Shown here one piece after another: positions 1-7,222 of a stretch of 64,000 nt of DNA. Origin of the DNA: Cyclobacteriaceae bacterium (GTDB taxonomy: Bacteria; Bacteroidota; Bacteroidia; Cytophagales; Cyclobacteriaceae). Where the stretch lies: contig JAHBUE010000001.1 in assembly GCA_019638235.1 (NCBI GenBank), forward strand, positions 978,492 through 1,042,491, written 5' to 3'. Within the stretch, counting starts at the first letter, position 1. The number at the start of each line of letters is the position of its first letter. Both the position numbers and the translations under genes were made by a program. The notes under the pieces are model-generated. The model saw only the letters and a list, made by a program, of their open reading frames with translations, did no database searches and was not told the origin of the DNA.

Positions 1-1761
1 GCAGGGCCAAATACGGTGCAGCCGGTTGTCAACATGCCCAATGAGTTTTACGATTGGATAACGGGTATTGAGGGCAATCCGTTACTGCCAATCTACACCT
101 GGAACGGTTCTGTGAGCACAAACTGGACAGTGGCCAACAACTGGACTCCTGCCCGCACTACACCAGCCAATACCGATCGCCTTGTGTTTGATGATAGCGG
201 GGCAAACCGGGCAATAACAGATGTACCTACACAAACCATAAACTCTTTTTTGGTTACGGGTAACGTAAGCTACAGTTTTACCCCTTCTGCTCCACGAATA
301 CTAACATTAACAAGAACTACCGGCAATGCCCTGCAAATTGATGAGGGAGCCACGCTCTCTGTCGGGGTTGTTGGTAACCAGTTGAACATTACACTTGCGG
401 CCACAGCTACGGCCAGCATTGGCGGACAACTAAATTTAATTAACGGTAACCTTAGTGTTATCGGTGGCACGCTTATTCTTCATTCCAGCGCTGCCCCGTT
501 AGCCAGGGTTGGCGGTCAGGTGTCCACTAACCCCTCTACGGTGATTAAATTCGGTGATACCGGTTTAACCGGAGGGCCTCAGATTGTTTTGCCTGATAAT
601 ATTTTTGTGGCTTCGCCTACAGAGGTACATTCGGTGGAAATAAACCGTACAAACGGAGCCGCTTTGGGTAATCAAGCCATACGGGTTTCGCATTCGGCAG
701 TGTTTACATTGGGCGACCTGACTACCCAGGCAGCCGGACCATTACGATTTGGCGTCTCAGCAACCGACCCGGTTGAATCACCGGCCAGTAAAATTGTAGG
801 GCATGCCGAGATGGATGCAAGATCAGTAGGAACGGGGGCTTTCAGTTTTCTTGGGTTTAGCATGGGTGCGGGTGCAGATAACGTATCAGCGCTTTCTATC
901 AAAAGAAGAACAGGCAGTGCCGGCCTCAATACATTTAACACTAACCAAAGCATAGCCAGTACGTGGGAGTTGAGTAATACACCCGATCTCTCGGGCACAA
1001 GGGATATCTGGTTTGGTTGGCAGCCTGCATTTGATCATATTGCAAACCCCGCTCTTCGTTTTCAAACATATATTTTTCAATCAGGCCCTGGGTGGACAAA
1101 CCTTGGTACACTTAACCTGCTGACATCGCAGGGGCCTCCCCGCCAGTCGCAACCGGTTACTACTTCAAAGTTAACGGATGTGTTTACGTTAACAGATGAA
1201 AACCAGGTGTTGCCGGTAAAGCTTCTGTATTTTAACGCAGCACGCGAGGGCAGCGCTGTTGCGTTAAACTGGGCTACCGAAATGGAAGAATTCTTTGACC
1301 GTTTCGAGTTGGAGCGGGCTTCCAATGATCTGAACTTTGTTAAAGTAGCTGAAATTCAATCGCAGGCTGCGGGTGAGCCGCGTAAGTTGAGAACGTATCA
1401 GTATATAGACCAAACCCCGTTCTTCGGGCAAAATTACTATCGCCTCAAGGCAGTTGACCTGGATGGCAGCTACGAATATTTTGACATGAAGAGCGTATTT
1501 TTTGAAGGAGATAACACTATCAATGTTTACCCGAATCCCGTTCAGGTTTCTAATGTGTTAAACATTGAAGTGCCGTTTACACCCACGCCTAACGATAAAG
1601 TTAGCCTCTTCACAACGCAGGGCGTAGAAGTATTGCAGGCCAATATCGAAACCATCGGGTTAAATAAAATTACGTTGGGCAATTCGGTAAAACCGGGGCT
1701 TTACATTCTGCACTATCAATCACCGGCTTTCCAAAAAGCAATAAAGGTGGTAGTGAAGTAG
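1..1761 (+). CDS. T9SS type A sorting domain protein (5' truncated)
   Basis: This is the C-terminal part of a large secreted protein; the frame is open to the window edge, so the true start lies upstream. The N-terminal two thirds are rich in Thr, Asn, Gly and Ser with repeated short beta-strand patterns, as in extracellular or adhesin-like passengers. Around residues 410-480 is a segment of the kind that often precedes sorting domains (LPVKLLYFNA, then ALNWATEMEE). The last ~75 residues carry the type A sorting signal of the type IX secretion system: NVYPNP, then GLYILHY, ending KAIKVVVK. By family knowledge the protein crosses the outer membrane through T9SS and the signal is cleaved. Cargo function is unknown. 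A strong terminator follows the stop. Confidence 0.85.
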   Translation, partial: AGPNTVQPVVNMPNEFYDWITGIEGNPLLPIYTWNGSVSTNWTVANNWTPARTTPANTDRLVFDDSGANRAITDVPTQTINSFLVTGNVSYSFTPSAPRILTLTRTTGNALQIDEGATLSVGVVGNQLNITLAATATASIGGQLNLINGNLSVIGGTLILHSSAAPLARVGGQVSTNPSTVIKFGDTGLTGGPQIVLPDNIFVASPTEVHSVEINRTNGAALGNQAIRVSHSAVFTLGDLTTQAAGPLRFGVSATDPVESPASKIVGHAEMDARSVGTGAFSFLGFSMGAGADNVSALSIKRRTGSAGLNTFNTNQSIASTWELSNTPDLSGTRDIWFGWQPAFDHIANPALRFQTYIFQSGPGWTNLGTLNLLTSQGPPRQSQPVTTSKLTDVFTLTDENQVLPVKLLYFNAAREGSAVALNWATEMEEFFDRFELERASNDLNFVKVAEIQSQAAGEPRKLRTYQYIDQTPFFGQNYYRLKAVDLDGSYEYFDMKSVFFEGDNTINVYPNPVQVSNVLNIEVPFTPTPNDKVSLFTTQGVEVLQANIETIGLNKITLGNSVKPGLYILHYQSPAFQKAIKVVVK

Positions 1762-1781
1762 CAACCAACGTATCTGAAAAT

Positions 1782-1811
1782 AAAAAGAGTCACGCGCGCG
1801 TGACTCTTTTT
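1782..1811. terminator. Bidirectional intrinsic terminator
   Basis: A perfect palindrome has 15-bp arms (AAAAAGAGTCACGCG and its complement). The A-run on one side and T-run on the other make it work for both converging genes, the T9SS cargo gene on the plus strand and tdh on the minus strand. Confidence 0.85.
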
Positions 1812-1826
1812 CATTACAACCTTTTT

Positions 1827-2789
1827 CTACCAGGCTTCTTGCGCTAACATAACCGGAAGGTGTTGTAGTATTTCTTCCGTCATTTCGGTTAACCCGAACT
1901 GGTGTTTCCAACCCCAGTCTTTTCTGGCAACCGAATCGTCAATTGATTGAGGCCAGCTTTCGGCAATGCCTTGCCTGAAATCAGGATTGTAGGTAATCGT
2001 AAATTCAGGAATATGTTTTTTTATTTCAGAGGCAATTTCTTTTGGCGAAAAACTCATCGCGGAAATGTTGTAACTGGAGCGAACCTTAATTTTTTCTGCG
2101 GGCGCTTCCATTAAGTCGAGCGTAGCCTTTACGGCATCGTCCATGTACATCATGGGCAGATAGGTATCTTCTTCCAGGAAGCACTCAAATTTTTTATCTG
2201 TTAAAGCTTTGAAGAAAATATCTACAGCATAATCGGTTGTGCCTCCGCCTGGTTTTGTTTTATACCCTATCAGCCCCGGATAGCGCAAACTGCGAACATC
2301 AACGCCTTTGTTCCTGAAATACCAATCGCACCAACGTTCGCCCGCTTGTTTACTGATGCCATAAATGGTAGTAGGGTCCATTACCGTATCCTGCGGTGTG
2401 TTTTGTTTTGGCGTTGTCGGGCCGAAGGCTGCAATGGAGCTTGGCCAATACACACGGTCGAGGTTGAACTCAACGGCAGCATCCAATACGTGTACCAATC
2501 CGTCCATGTTCAGGTGCCATGCAAATTTCGGGTTCTTTTCGCCTGTGGCCGAAAGCACTGCGGCTAAGTGATAAACCTGCGTGATGTCGTTTTTCTTAAT
2601 GAAGTCAAACAGGGGCTTTTGTTTCAGCACATCTAAAATCTCGAAGTTTCCTTGTGAAAGTATTCCCTTGGGGTCTTTAATATCGGTGGCAATTACATTT
2701 TCCTTTCCGTAAAGTTTCCAAAGCCCCTGCGTGAGTTCAGAGCCTAATTGGCCGCCTGCGCCTATAATTAAAATCTTGTGTTTTTTCAT
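1827..2789 (-). CDS. tdh: L-threonine 3-dehydrogenase, SDR type (NAD-dependent epimerase/dehydratase family)
   Basis: This 320-residue extended short-chain dehydrogenase oxidises L-threonine to 2-amino-3-ketobutyrate with NAD+. It starts at MKKHKILIIG with the Rossmann motif GAGGQLG and carries the catalytic YGISK (YxxxK), with PSSIAAFGP supplying the Ser region. The conserved stretches RYPGLIGYKT and GGTTDYAVDIF match SDR-type threonine dehydrogenases rather than the zinc-dependent E. coli type. The frame is open for 20 codons further upstream, but the ATG at 2789 gives the canonical N-terminus. It diverges from kbl, which encodes the next enzyme, so the pair forms the threonine-to-glycine route. 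Confidence 0.9.
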   Translation of the reverse strand: MKKHKILIIGAGGQLGSELTQGLWKLYGKENVIATDIKDPKGILSQGNFEILDVLKQKPLFDFIKKNDITQVYHLAAVLSATGEKNPKFAWHLNMDGLVHVLDAAVEFNLDRVYWPSSIAAFGPTTPKQNTPQDTVMDPTTIYGISKQAGERWCDWYFRNKGVDVRSLRYPGLIGYKTKPGGGTTDYAVDIFFKALTDKKFECFLEEDTYLPMMYMDDAVKATLDLMEAPAEKIKVRSSYNISAMSFSPKEIASEIKKHIPEFTITYNPDFRQGIAESWPQSIDDSVARKDWGWKHQFGLTEMTEEILQHLPVMLAQEAW

Positions 2790-2865
2790 GATATTGATTG
2801 TGGCGAAAGTTACAGAAATTTGTTTTTTCCTACTGGCTGTTAGGTTCAATTTTCAGGGAAGCGAT

Positions 2866-2873
2866 TAACTTTG
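2866..2873 (+). promoter_or_regulatory. Candidate -7 element (TAACTTTG) for kbl
   Basis: This is a perfect match to the Bacteroidota -7 consensus TAnnTTTG, about 95 bases before the kbl start. A clear -33 TTTG at the expected spacing is not visible, so it remains tentative. Confidence 0.35.
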
Positions 2874-2968
2874 CCTGCCTGCGCTATTAACCTTACCAAT
2901 TTAAAAGTAGTACGACTGATACGCTTCGGCAGATAAACTCTTGTTTTTTGGATTTTAAATAAAGTATT

Positions 2969-4165
2969 ATGTATAAAACACTGCAACCTGTTTTGGAGAA
3001 AGAATTGGCCGCCATTAAAGAAGCCGGTTTGTTTAAAAATGAACGCATTATTACTTCCCTGCAAGGGGCGGATATTACCATCCAGGGTGGAAAGGAAGTT
3101 ATCAACTTTTGTGCGAACAACTACCTGGGGCTTTCATCGCACCCGCGTGTGATTGAGGCTGCAAAAAAGGCCATTGATACACATGGCTTCGGTATGTCGT
3201 CAGTGCGGTTTATTTGTGGCACGCAGGACATCCACAAAGAGCTTGAGAAAAAGATTTCAGCGTTTCTTGGTACGGAAGATACCATTTTGTACGCAGCCGC
3301 TTTTGACGCCAATGGCGGAGTGTTTGAACCGTTGCTTGGCGCAGAAGATGCCATTATTTCTGATGAGTTGAACCATGCTTCTATTATTGATGGCGTGCGC
3401 TTGTGCAAGGCCATGCGCTATCGCTACAAGCACAACAACATGGATGATTTAAAAACGCAGTTGGAAGCTGCGCGTGCGGCTGGTGCAAAACAAATCATCA
3501 TTGTTACCGATGGCGCCTTTTCAATGGATGGCACTATTGCTCAATTGGATAAGATATGCGACCTGGCCGATAAATACGAAGCATTGGTGATGACGGACGA
3601 ATGTCATTCAACTGGCTTTCTTGGAAAAACCGGGCGTGGTGTTCCGGAACATTGTGGCGTTACAAACCGTGTAGATATTATTACCGGCACGTTGGGCAAG
3701 GCTCTTGGCGGTGCATCGGGCGGATTTACTTCGGGCAAAAGAGAAATTATTGAATTGCTTCGTCAGCGTTCACGTCCGTACTTGTTTTCCAATACGCTGG
3801 CGCCTTCCATTGTAGGCGCTTCAATTGAGGTGTTTAACATGCTTTCTGAAACAACAGCGTTGCGCGACAAACTGGAACAGAACACAAGATATTTCCGCGA
3901 TGAGATGACAAAAGCCGGTTTCGATATTAAACCGGGCGAACATCCTATTGTTCCGATTATGTTGTATGAAGCACCGCTTGCGCAGAAGTTTGCTGAGAAA
4001 TTATTAGACAAACGCATTTATGTTATCGGGTTCTTCTTTCCGGTGGTAGCAAAGGGGCAGGCGCGTATTCGTGTGCAGCTTTCGGCTGCGCATGAACAGC
4101 ATCATTTAGATAAAGCTATCCGCGCGTTTACAGAAGTAGGGAAGGAACTTGGGGTGTTGAAGTAG
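2969..4165 (+). CDS. kbl: Glycine C-acetyltransferase (2-amino-3-ketobutyrate CoA ligase)
   Basis: This 398-residue PLP enzyme of the alpha-oxoamine synthase family cleaves 2-amino-3-ketobutyrate with CoA to glycine and acetyl-CoA. The PLP lysine sits in TGTLGKALGGASGG. Other family marks are NFCANNYLGLSSHP, TDECHSTGFLG and the N-terminal region with FGMSSVRFICGTQ. Length matches E. coli Kbl (398). The closest relatives in the family are BioF and serine palmitoyltransferase; the divergent tdh neighbour decides for Kbl. Confidence 0.92.
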   Translation: MYKTLQPVLEKELAAIKEAGLFKNERIITSLQGADITIQGGKEVINFCANNYLGLSSHPRVIEAAKKAIDTHGFGMSSVRFICGTQDIHKELEKKISAFLGTEDTILYAAAFDANGGVFEPLLGAEDAIISDELNHASIIDGVRLCKAMRYRYKHNNMDDLKTQLEAARAAGAKQIIIVTDGAFSMDGTIAQLDKICDLADKYEALVMTDECHSTGFLGKTGRGVPEHCGVTNRVDIITGTLGKALGGASGGFTSGKREIIELLRQRSRPYLFSNTLAPSIVGASIEVFNMLSETTALRDKLEQNTRYFRDEMTKAGFDIKPGEHPIVPIMLYEAPLAQKFAEKLLDKRIYVIGFFFPVVAKGQARIRVQLSAAHEQHHLDKAIRAFTEVGKELGVLK

Positions 4166-4172
4166 AGGGTTC

Positions 4173-4631
4173 TTAAATCCCAAACTCACGTTTCATCTTG
4201 CTTACAATAGTGCCCATTTTGGAAGTATCAACCGCCAGCAGGTCGTAAGCCGGCTCGATGTTTTTAGACGGAAAGAAGTAAATAATGCCCTTACGTTTTT
4301 TGAGCCGGAGCCGGTACAGGTTAAAAAACGGAACAAGGCGAATGGATTTCACATCCGACCATGCAAACTTCTCCTTTTTGGTTTTGCTAAAAACCACAAT
4401 TTTATTTTTCCCGATGGCCACACGCTTTAGTGTGGAAAAAATATAGGCAAATGCAACAAGCATGATAGCCCCAAGGCTGATGAAGAGGGCAATAGCTGCC
4501 CTGTTTTTTGGCGTTTGTTCAAATTGAAAAAATAATACGGCTGCTGCCGCCCATTGCAATAAGCCCAAGCCCAGGAAAAAAAAGTTCGCCATATAATACT
4601 TGACCGGGCTGGCCTGTTTGAGTTTTCCCAT
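4173..4631 (-). CDS. Small membrane protein with PH-like C-terminal domain (hypothetical)
   Basis: This is a 152-residue protein. Two hydrophobic segments lie at about residues 12-36 and 46-66, followed by a basic, beta-rich cytoplasmic part (VAIGKNKIVVFSKTKKEKF, then WSDVKSIRLVP). That arrangement resembles bacterial PH-like membrane proteins. It ends convergently 7 bp from kbl. A strong AAAGGAGGT Shine-Dalgarno sequence lies 7 bases before the ATG, which is unusual in this phylum and supports the start. Function is unknown. Confidence 0.65.
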   Translation of the reverse strand: MGKLKQASPVKYYMANFFFLGLGLLQWAAAAVLFFQFEQTPKNRAAIALFISLGAIMLVAFAYIFSTLKRVAIGKNKIVVFSKTKKEKFAWSDVKSIRLVPFFNLYRLRLKKRKGIIYFFPSKNIEPAYDLLAVDTSKMGTIVSKMKREFGI

Positions 4632-4765
4632 TTTCTGTACCTCCTTTGTTTATGATCATATACAAATATACGAACAATGTCAGGAAATTGTTAACTCTGA
4701 TAATGCTATCGGGATAGACCCTGACAAACGCGGCCTTTTTACTTCGAGGCAGGAGCCGGGTTTTT

Positions 4766-4945
4766 AGAAGGGCATCTCTAAAAACGAGGCTATCTCAAAA
4801 GTCGAAAATAAGAGCGAGTGTCATTCCGGCCTTGTCCAAAGGACTCCTTTGGAGAGCCGGAATCCCGTTCAGTGTCGTTGAATCGAGATCGCGGAATAAA
4901 TCCGCGATGACAGAACGACTTTTGAGACAGCCTCGATGCCCTTCT
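4766..4945. repeat. MITE-like palindromic element with IS-type terminal inverted repeats
   Basis: This is a non-coding foldback element. Nineteen-base ends GAGGCTATCTCAAAAGTCG (4786-4804) and CGACTTTTGAGACAGCCTC (4916-4934) are inverted with one mismatch. Outside them AGAAGGGCATC (4766-4776) pairs with GATGCCCTTCT (4935-4945), with an extra TCTAAAAAC only on the left. Inside, TGTCAT/ATGACA (4819-4824, 4907-4912), ATTCCGGC/GCCGGAAT, CCAAAGGA/TCCTTTGG and ATCGCGGA/TCCGCGAT form nested hairpins. The GAGGCTGTCTCAAAA-type end is reminiscent of insertion-sequence termini (from memory, not searched). There is no transposase gene. The rest of the 4632-5134 gap shows no gene. Confidence 0.7.
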
Positions 4946-5134
4946 GCAATTCTCCGCTCTTTCTGCGCTTAAAGTGGGTCGGGCGGGCAGTTTCGGCATA
5001 ACATCAGCGGGTGTGCATAAAAAATAATCGGTTGATTATCAGCGTAATGCTGCCTTGAAGGTCAAAAAGATAACATTTACATAATATTGCAAAGAACCTT
5101 TACCCTTAGATTGCAGCCCGCCAACAACCGCGTT

Positions 5135-6547
5135 ATGTTTGAACTCGATCTGTCGTACTCTATTCTGCTGATTGTTTGTTTGGCCGCAGCCTGCGGTTTT
5201 GAGTTTGTAAACGGTTTTCACGATACAGCCAACGCGGTAGCTACCGTAATTTATACCAACTCGCTCAAGCCCTGGGTGGCCGTAATCTGGTCGGGTTTCT
5301 GGAATTTTTTGGGGGTGTTGTTAGGCGGTGTAGGCGTAGCGGTAGGTATTATTAACCTGCTGCCTGTTGAATCGCTGATAGACCAGAACATTGCCCATAG
5401 CATCTCTATGGTTATGGCCCTGCTGATAACGGCTATATTCTGGAACCTGCTCACGTGGTATTTCGGCATACCTTGTTCCAGTTCACATACGCTTATCGGG
5501 TCTATCCTCGGTGTGGGCATAGCCTACTCGCTGTTGCCTGGCTCAACCCAAACTGCGGTAGATTGGACGCAGGCTGAGAAAATAGGGTTGTCGTTGTTGA
5601 TTTCACCGCTTTTTGGTTTTTCCCTCACCATTATATTAATGTTTGTGTTGCGAAGGCTGACAAGAAAAACCAAGTATGGCGACAGCCTGTTTAAAGAACC
5701 TAAAAAAAATCAACCGCCCCCGTTGTGGATACGTAGCGTATTAGTGCTTACCTGTACCAGCGTAAGCTACTATCACGGCTCTAATGACGGGCAAAAAGGT
5801 GTTGGTTTGATGATGCTGATTTTGATTGGTATTGTGCCCAGCTACTTTGCGTTAAATCAAAAACTGTTGCCTTCTTCGTTAACCGGATCGGCTATTCAGA
5901 TTGAACAGATTGTCCGCACGATTGACCCTGATCCGCTTTCGGAACCCGACCGCGAAAAATTGCAGGAAGTAAATGAGATTAGTAAACGACTGAAAGAAAC
6001 GCTTGCCGCTTCTGCTACGGTAAGCTCTATTGATAAAGATCAACGGTTTGTTGTGCGAAAAGATATTATGATATTAGACCGCACCCTGAAAGACCTTTTA
6101 GGAAAAAAAGAAGTACGCGTAAGCGACCAGGAAAAACTTACACTGAAGGCAGAGTCGAAATCGTTAAGAAAAATGACCGACTACTCGCCACGCTGGGTAG
6201 TGCTTTTAATTTCGATTTCATTGGGCACGGGCACTATGATTGGCTGGAAGCGGATTGTAAAAACCGTTGGCGAAAAAATAGGCAAGGAGCACCTCACCTA
6301 TGCGCAGGGCGCGTGTGCGGAACTGGTTGCCGCCAGCACCATCGGGCTTTCTACTAATTTCGGGTTGCCGGTAAGCACAACACACGTGCTGTCATCGGGT
6401 ATTGCAGGCTCAATGGTGGCCAACAAAGGCGTTAAAAACCTTCAGGCCGATACAGTGCGGAATATTTTGTTGGCGTGGTTCCTCACCCTTCCGGTAGTGA
6501 TGATTATGGCCGGAACGCTGTTCCTGATTTTCAGGAGCATTTCCTGA
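5135..6547 (+). CDS. Inorganic phosphate transporter, PiT family
   Basis: This is a 470-residue integral membrane protein of the PiT family (PF01384), a low-affinity cation-coupled phosphate symporter. The two signature repeats are visible: GFEFVNGFHDTANAVATVIYTN near the N-terminus and SVSYYHGSNDGQKGVGL in the middle, with a C-terminal GLSTNFGLPVSTTHVLSS. About a hundred hydrophilic residues (roughly 260-360, IEQIVRTIDPDPLS to KMTDYS) split the two membrane halves, forming a large cytoplasmic loop. The ATG at 5135 is preferred over an upstream TTG because the membrane helix begins right after it. No PhoU-like partner is adjacent. Confidence 0.88.
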   Translation: MFELDLSYSILLIVCLAAACGFEFVNGFHDTANAVATVIYTNSLKPWVAVIWSGFWNFLGVLLGGVGVAVGIINLLPVESLIDQNIAHSISMVMALLITAIFWNLLTWYFGIPCSSSHTLIGSILGVGIAYSLLPGSTQTAVDWTQAEKIGLSLLISPLFGFSLTIILMFVLRRLTRKTKYGDSLFKEPKKNQPPPLWIRSVLVLTCTSVSYYHGSNDGQKGVGLMMLILIGIVPSYFALNQKLLPSSLTGSAIQIEQIVRTIDPDPLSEPDREKLQEVNEISKRLKETLAASATVSSIDKDQRFVVRKDIMILDRTLKDLLGKKEVRVSDQEKLTLKAESKSLRKMTDYSPRWVVLLISISLGTGTMIGWKRIVKTVGEKIGKEHLTYAQGACAELVAASTIGLSTNFGLPVSTTHVLSSGIAGSMVANKGVKNLQADTVRNILLAWFLTLPVVMIMAGTLFLIFRSIS

Positions 6548-6584
6548 GGGGGGGGATTAACTGGGTTTTTTATACCGGGATTTG

Positions 6585-6592
6585 TAAATTTG
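6585..6592 (+). promoter_or_regulatory. Candidate -7 element (TAAATTTG) for the TA-like pair
   Basis: A match to TAnnTTTG lies 17 bases before the ATG of the small upstream gene. It is the only such word between the transporter stop and the pair. No clear -33 element is seen. Confidence 0.35.
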
Positions 6593-6609
6593 GTACGAAC
6601 ATTTTGCGT

Positions 6610-6807
6610 ATGAATGCAACCGCTAAAAAATTAGAAATCATAAAATGGGTATCGATAATAGAAGACGATACTGTCATTGACCAACTGTATGATTTCAAAA
6701 ATCAGAAACCTTTCAATTTTAAAGAAGAACTTAAGCATGCTATTACGGGAGAAGAGTTGAAAGCGCGGACTACACAATTTTTGAAATCGTTAGAGTGGAA
6801 AAAATAA
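6610..6807 (+). CDS. Small antitoxin-like protein (hypothetical)
   Basis: This is a 65-residue, charged, probably helical protein (MNATAKKLEIIKWVSIIEDD, later FNFKEELKHAITGEELKART). It starts with ATG, and its last codons overlap the next gene by 13 bp in another frame. Size, charge, order and overlap fit a type II antitoxin preceding a RelE/ParE-like partner. The family was not recognised with certainty and no DNA-binding motif is obvious. Confidence 0.6.
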   Translation: MNATAKKLEIIKWVSIIEDDTVIDQLYDFKNQKPFNFKEELKHAITGEELKARTTQFLKSLEWKK

Positions 6808-7163
6808 ACGTTATCTATAAACCCGAAATAGAGAACTACATCAATGAGTTAGTGTATGTGCTTTATCAGGAGCAATACTTTGACAATCTTGAAAATGCCA
6901 TTCGATACAAAGACAAGATTATTGATTTTATAGAAGGTAGTATTGCTAATTTCCCTTATAAACAAACACCGCTGCCGCTTCACTCATTGAGTTCAAAGTA
7001 CATTTTCTATAACAGCAATCGCAAAACAACTTGGTATATTTTCTTTGAAAAAGAAAATGGCACATACCCTGATTACGTTCATTACCAACAATCATTCAGA
7101 AATAGCTCAATACTTGAATCCATAAGATTTAACTCCCCATACACTAACCTGCTCAACTTTTAA
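6795..7163 (+). CDS. RelE/ParE-like toxin candidate (hypothetical)
   Basis: This 122-residue protein starts with GTG inside the end of the preceding gene; there is no internal Met. The layout is that of RelE/ParE-superfamily proteins: an N-terminal helical hairpin (YKPEIENYINELVYVLYQEQ, then NAIRYKDKIIDFI), then beta strands (KYIFYNSNRKTTWYIFFEKE) with an Arg/Lys-rich strand. The C-terminus, which is beyond the usual RelE core, is Asn/Ser rich. Translational coupling to the upstream gene supports a toxin-antitoxin module. The assignment is by pattern only. Confidence 0.55.
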   Translation: MEKINVIYKPEIENYINELVYVLYQEQYFDNLENAIRYKDKIIDFIEGSIANFPYKQTPLPLHSLSSKYIFYNSNRKTTWYIFFEKENGTYPDYVHYQQSFRNSSILESIRFNSPYTNLLNF

Positions 7164-7177
7164 GTTCACCAATACAT

Positions 7178-7217
7178 AAAATACGGCTCAAAAATCGGAG
7201 ATACTGAGCCGTATTTT
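7178..7217. terminator. Bidirectional intrinsic terminator
   Basis: A 13-bp perfect stem (AAAATACGGCTCA with TGAGCCGTATTTT) surrounds a 14-base loop between converging genes, with A and T runs at the ends that serve both strands. Confidence 0.8.
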
Positions 7218-7222
7218 AATTC

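Noticed and set aside
4790..4999. Short minus-strand frame across the palindromic element
   Set aside because: It runs through the hairpins of the MITE-like repeat, and its product has no recognisable domain.
6547..6556. Run of eight G after the phosphate transporter stop
   Set aside because: It was considered as a phase-variable tract, but it lies after the stop codon and before the TA-like promoter, with no frame depending on it.
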